Assembly: GCA_037414955.1 (NCBI GenBank)
Contig: JBBEWH010000179.1
Location: 25,723-89,722, forward strand
Length of the DNA: 64,000 bases
Origin: Phytohabitans sp037414955
GTDB lineage: Bacteria; Actinomycetota; Actinomycetes; Mycobacteriales; Micromonosporaceae
Reading direction: 5' to 3'
Both the position numbers and the translations under genes were made by a program. Of the stretch, positions 61,928-64,000 are shown piece after piece (positions within the stretch are counted from its first letter, which is position 1; each line of letters opens with the position of its first letter). The notes beneath the pieces are model-generated. The model searched no databases, had not been told where the DNA came from, and saw nothing but the letters and a program-made list of their open reading frames with translations.

Positions 61928-62230
61928 TCAGTCGACGCACGTCGCTTCGTGGGTGGTCTCGTAAACCCATGTGCCGCCCGGAGAGGCGTAGACCAAGCGG
62001 GTGTGATAGATCCCAGGGGTGCAGTCGGTGCCGACCGCGAGGATTGCCTCTCGGGCCTTCTGTATGGACTGGTCAATCGCGCCGTTGACGCTTTTGTCCA
62101 CTCCAAAGCCAATGGCGCTGCGGGGAGTGTCGTAGTCGTTGGCGTGCGCGGCCACGGGCGTGACTACCAGGCCGAACGCCGCCACCGCCGAGACGAGGCC
62201 GAGCCGGCGGAACCAAGATTCTCTCAGCAT
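61928..62230 (-). CDS. Small secreted protein of unknown function
   Basis: A 100-residue protein with a Sec signal peptide (LGLVSAVAAFGLVVTPVAAH, cut after AHA). The mature part of about 70 residues has two Cys, at about 69 and 98, likely a disulfide. The ATG at 62230 follows AAGGAG with ideal spacing, so it is probably expressed. No family recognised. Confidence 0.65.
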   Translation of the reverse strand: MLRESWFRRLGLVSAVAAFGLVVTPVAAHANDYDTPRSAIGFGVDKSVNGAIDQSIQKAREAILAVGTDCTPGIYHTRLVYASPGGTWVYETTHEATCVD

Positions 62231-62596
62231 GCTTCTCCTTCGAGACGAGCGCTTAGGTCGATTAATTTACGTCTTTGGATCTGTGAGTGCAAGGGGAAGT
62301 GTCGGGCAGGTGGGACGCTACGTAGGAGTGGGCCCGGCGCCCTTGCTGCGAACTGTCAACGAACGGATTGGAGCTGGCGGAAGTGGCGACACCCCGCTCG
62401 TCGAGTAGCCGACGGGCACGTTCCGATCAGGTCAAACAGCCGATTGCTCCGCATGACGACAACACTAGTTGTCGCTGTTTCTGCCGCGCCGGAGCACTGA
62501 AAGGGCAGATGAGCTGGGGAGATACCAGCTTCATGACTTTCAAAACTCATAAACCGTAACTTCATGTGACGAAGTGTGCCCAAAGGTACCACCGTT
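62231..62596. other. Gap without a recognisable gene
   Basis: Upstream region of the small secreted protein. Only short frames with no motif on either strand. Confidence 0.35.
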
Positions 62597-62701
62597 CTGC
62601 GCCACTCGGTCACCCACAGTAGGCACACCGAGCGTCCTGATCCCACCATGCGATTTCGGTATCTGCACCGCTTTCACCGGAGGCGGGAAGTAGCTACCCG
62701 A
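62597..62701 (-). pseudogene. Group II intron reverse-transcriptase fragment
   Basis: On the minus strand, SGSYFPPPVKAVQIPKSHGG followed by IRTLGVPTVGDRVAQ is the RT-0/RT-1 segment of group II intron-encoded reverse transcriptases. Sequence on both sides is unrelated to the family. Only about 35 of some 450 residues remain. Confidence 0.65.
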
Positions 62702-63318
62702 GGCAACTGCAGATGGCCCGGCACCTTCGCCCACCCCGATTACCAGGGATTCATCACTACTACGAGCCGGTCCGCCAGCGTGTCTCGCGACGGTACTCAC
62801 ACCTCGCGGGCGCATCCCGCTCGGCTACTCCCTCTCACCCGTTGCCGGGACTGTGTCGAGACCCGCCTTCCAACGTTCCATGCAAAAGCCGCAGATCAGG
62901 CTCACGCCGCCTCCATGCCGGGCACCGTCTGGCTCGATCCCCACCTGACACCTCTCTCAGCGCCTCTTCCGCATCGCTCACCACGATGGTCTTCAGCCAC
63001 CGCAGCATGTGGTGGTTTGAAGCCTCCCCCGAAGGGCGGCTCCGAAGGGCCAAACCTGCATCTCTTGCACAGCACCGACTTCTGGAATCGCTCCTACTGC
63101 GCGCCCACCCCGGCGTCCGCGACGTCGTCGTCTCCGGCGGCGACGTCGCCAACCGCAGGAGAACTTCCGGTTGATGCGGGCGGCGCCGAATCCGGCCAGA
63201 AGTGGTGGCACAAGACCACCACCACCCCATGATCAGGGCGTCCTTCAAGCCCGTCGTCGTCCAGGTACGCCGCAGACGTCCCCGGACTCCAGCGAGGTGC
63301 GGTAGTTTGGGCCCGGAC
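62702..63318. other. Gene-poor stretch with unassigned remnants
   Basis: Frames on both strands are short and mixed. A minus-strand piece near 62950-63015 (MLRWLKTIVVSDAEEALREV) looks coding but cannot be assigned. A copy of the hairpin-repeat arm lies at 63225-63249. Confidence 0.35.
63225..63249. repeat. Second, partial copy of the 52.8-kb hairpin repeat arm
   Basis: CCCCATGATCAGGGCGTCCT, continuing TCAAG, matches the left arm at 52802 in 23 of 25 positions. The second arm is absent here, so no hairpin forms. Confidence 0.55.
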
Positions 63319-63648
63319 GTGGACGCGCCGGCCGCCGACCGGGTGGTTCGGCTGGGCGCGTTCCTAGGAGCGCCGGAGCGGGGCGACGTCCGACGGAAAT
63401 TGGCGGCAATGGGGGCATCCGAACGTCACGTTTTGTGGCGCTTACATTTAGCACTCCCTGGCCGGGCGCTTCACAGCCTAAGCGAGGACCACGGCGGCCT
63501 ACCGGACCAGCCGCCACCTCTACCGGCCGAAATCACCCATGTTTGGGCGTGGGCAAATTCAATTGGAAGGCGCATTGCTTGTCGTGCTATGCCACCTCCC
63601 GGGCACACTGAAGAACATGGGAGGCACGGCCTGCGCGAAGGCCGCTGA
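63319..63648 (+). CDS. Hypothetical protein
   Basis: A 109-residue frame from a GTG at 63319. It reads as a modest helical protein (VVRLGAFLGAPERGDVRRKL) followed by LPAEITHVWAWANSIGRR, which vaguely resembles the ends of unnamed actinobacterial proteins. No Shine-Dalgarno or family is clear. It precedes the barstar-like gene by 34 bp and could be its partner or a remnant. Confidence 0.35.
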   Translation: MDAPAADRVVRLGAFLGAPERGDVRRKLAAMGASERHVLWRLHLALPGRALHSLSEDHGGLPDQPPPLPAEITHVWAWANSIGRRIACRAMPPPGHTEEHGRHGLREGR

Positions 63649-63682
63649 GGCCGTGGAACTACGTCGACCGTGGTGGGGCTGA

Positions 63683-64000
63683 ATGACAAACAACTGGTGG
63701 AACGGCTCCACCGATCAGCTCGCGGTCTGCTCGCGCAGCGCCCTGGTGGAGCTGGCGACGGTGCTACCGGCAATGGGCAGGTTCGTCGTTGCCCGGCTTG
63801 ACGGAACGAGGATGACGGATGCAGACAGCGCCTTTTACGAGTTCTCCGACGCACTGCTGTTTCCCGCCTACTTCGGCTGGAACTGGGATGCGTTGTCCGA
63901 CTGTCTCCGTGATCTGAACTGGTTGCCCGCGGACGGATATCTGATCGTTGTCGAGAACGCGCCCCGGTTGCTGTCGAGCAGTGCCGAGGATCAACACACC
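63683..64000 (+). CDS. Barstar-family (barnase inhibitor-like) protein, 3' end beyond window
   Basis: Translating from the ATG at 63683 (GGGG 4 nt upstream) gives 106 residues to the window edge without a stop. The barstar core is clear: FYEFSDALLFPAYFGWNWDA followed by LSDCLRDLNWLPADGYLIVV. These include the Tyr/Phe and Trp/Asp positions by which barstar blocks an RNase. In bacteria such genes often guard against RNase toxins of polymorphic toxin systems. The toxin is not seen upstream; it may lie beyond the window or be lost. Confidence 0.75.
   Translation, partial: MTNNWWNGSTDQLAVCSRSALVELATVLPAMGRFVVARLDGTRMTDADSAFYEFSDALLFPAYFGWNWDALSDCLRDLNWLPADGYLIVVENAPRLLSSSAEDQHT

Noticed and set aside
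1..64000. CRISPR array or restriction-modification system
   Set aside because: No regularly spaced direct repeats, and no cas, methyltransferase or endonuclease motifs were seen.

Overview
The window is high-GC DNA with frequent GTG starts and Actinobacteria-type families: MraY, an AfsR-type regulator, ECF41 sigma factors, mycothiol-type DinB proteins and secreted CBM2 enzymes. It looks like an accessory region of a filamentous actinomycete chromosome, plausibly Micromonosporaceae. The genus is an inference. No tRNA, rRNA or CRISPR array was found.

Layout. 1-9.2 kb holds three ECF41 (SigJ-type) sigma factors interleaved with three NDH-2-like FAD oxidoreductases, a DoxX protein and a membrane protein. 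Two of the oxidoreductase genes share the same promoter-like block. 9.7-16.9 kb holds a D-cysteine desulfhydrase/ACC deaminase-like enzyme with a broken XRE-cupin regulator, a DinB protein, a solitary mraY, a HAD hydrolase, wrecked tyrosine recombinases, and an alpha/beta hydrolase divergent from a MarR regulator. 17.3-25.4 kb holds a MerR regulator with a late frameshift, a serine hydrolase, an HTH-TM-WD40 protein divergent from a six-TM protein, and a large secreted zinc protease. 25.6-33.2 kb holds an aldo/keto reductase, a PaoABC-type molybdenum aldehyde oxidoreductase operon whose chaperone gene paoD is broken, a Bcr/CflA-type exporter and a lipocalin-like secreted protein. Three of these units are preceded by related operator-like dyads. 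33.2-38.2 kb holds a run of gene remnants around an intact secreted metallo-beta-lactamase-fold enzyme.

38.2-46.5 kb holds a TetR-controlled Wzm/Wzt-like ABC exporter, a GH74-CBM2 xyloglucanase behind a CebR-like box, a TIM-barrel protein with its own TetR and twin operators, and an ankyrin protein. 46.7-54.9 kb holds a secreted metalloprotease, an AfsR/SARP-NB-ARC-TPR regulator, an orphan NarL-type response regulator, a small secreted protein, a large hairpin repeat, and an FAD monooxygenase with a PadR regulator. 55-61.4 kb holds STAS and HD-domain proteins, an MFS exporter with an Rrf2 regulator, a maleylpyruvate-isomerase-like protein divergent from an SDR, and a GNAT. 61.4-64 kb holds integrase and group II intron remnants and ends in a barstar-like gene cut by the window edge.

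A striking overall feature is the number of gene remnants, at least fifteen. They include the LysR, KdgD, integrase, XRE-cupin, XdhC/PaoD, histidine kinase, SDR and reverse transcriptase fragments. Several carry clean internal deletions, which indicates real decay. Some single-base frameshifts lie in G/C runs and could instead be sequencing errors.
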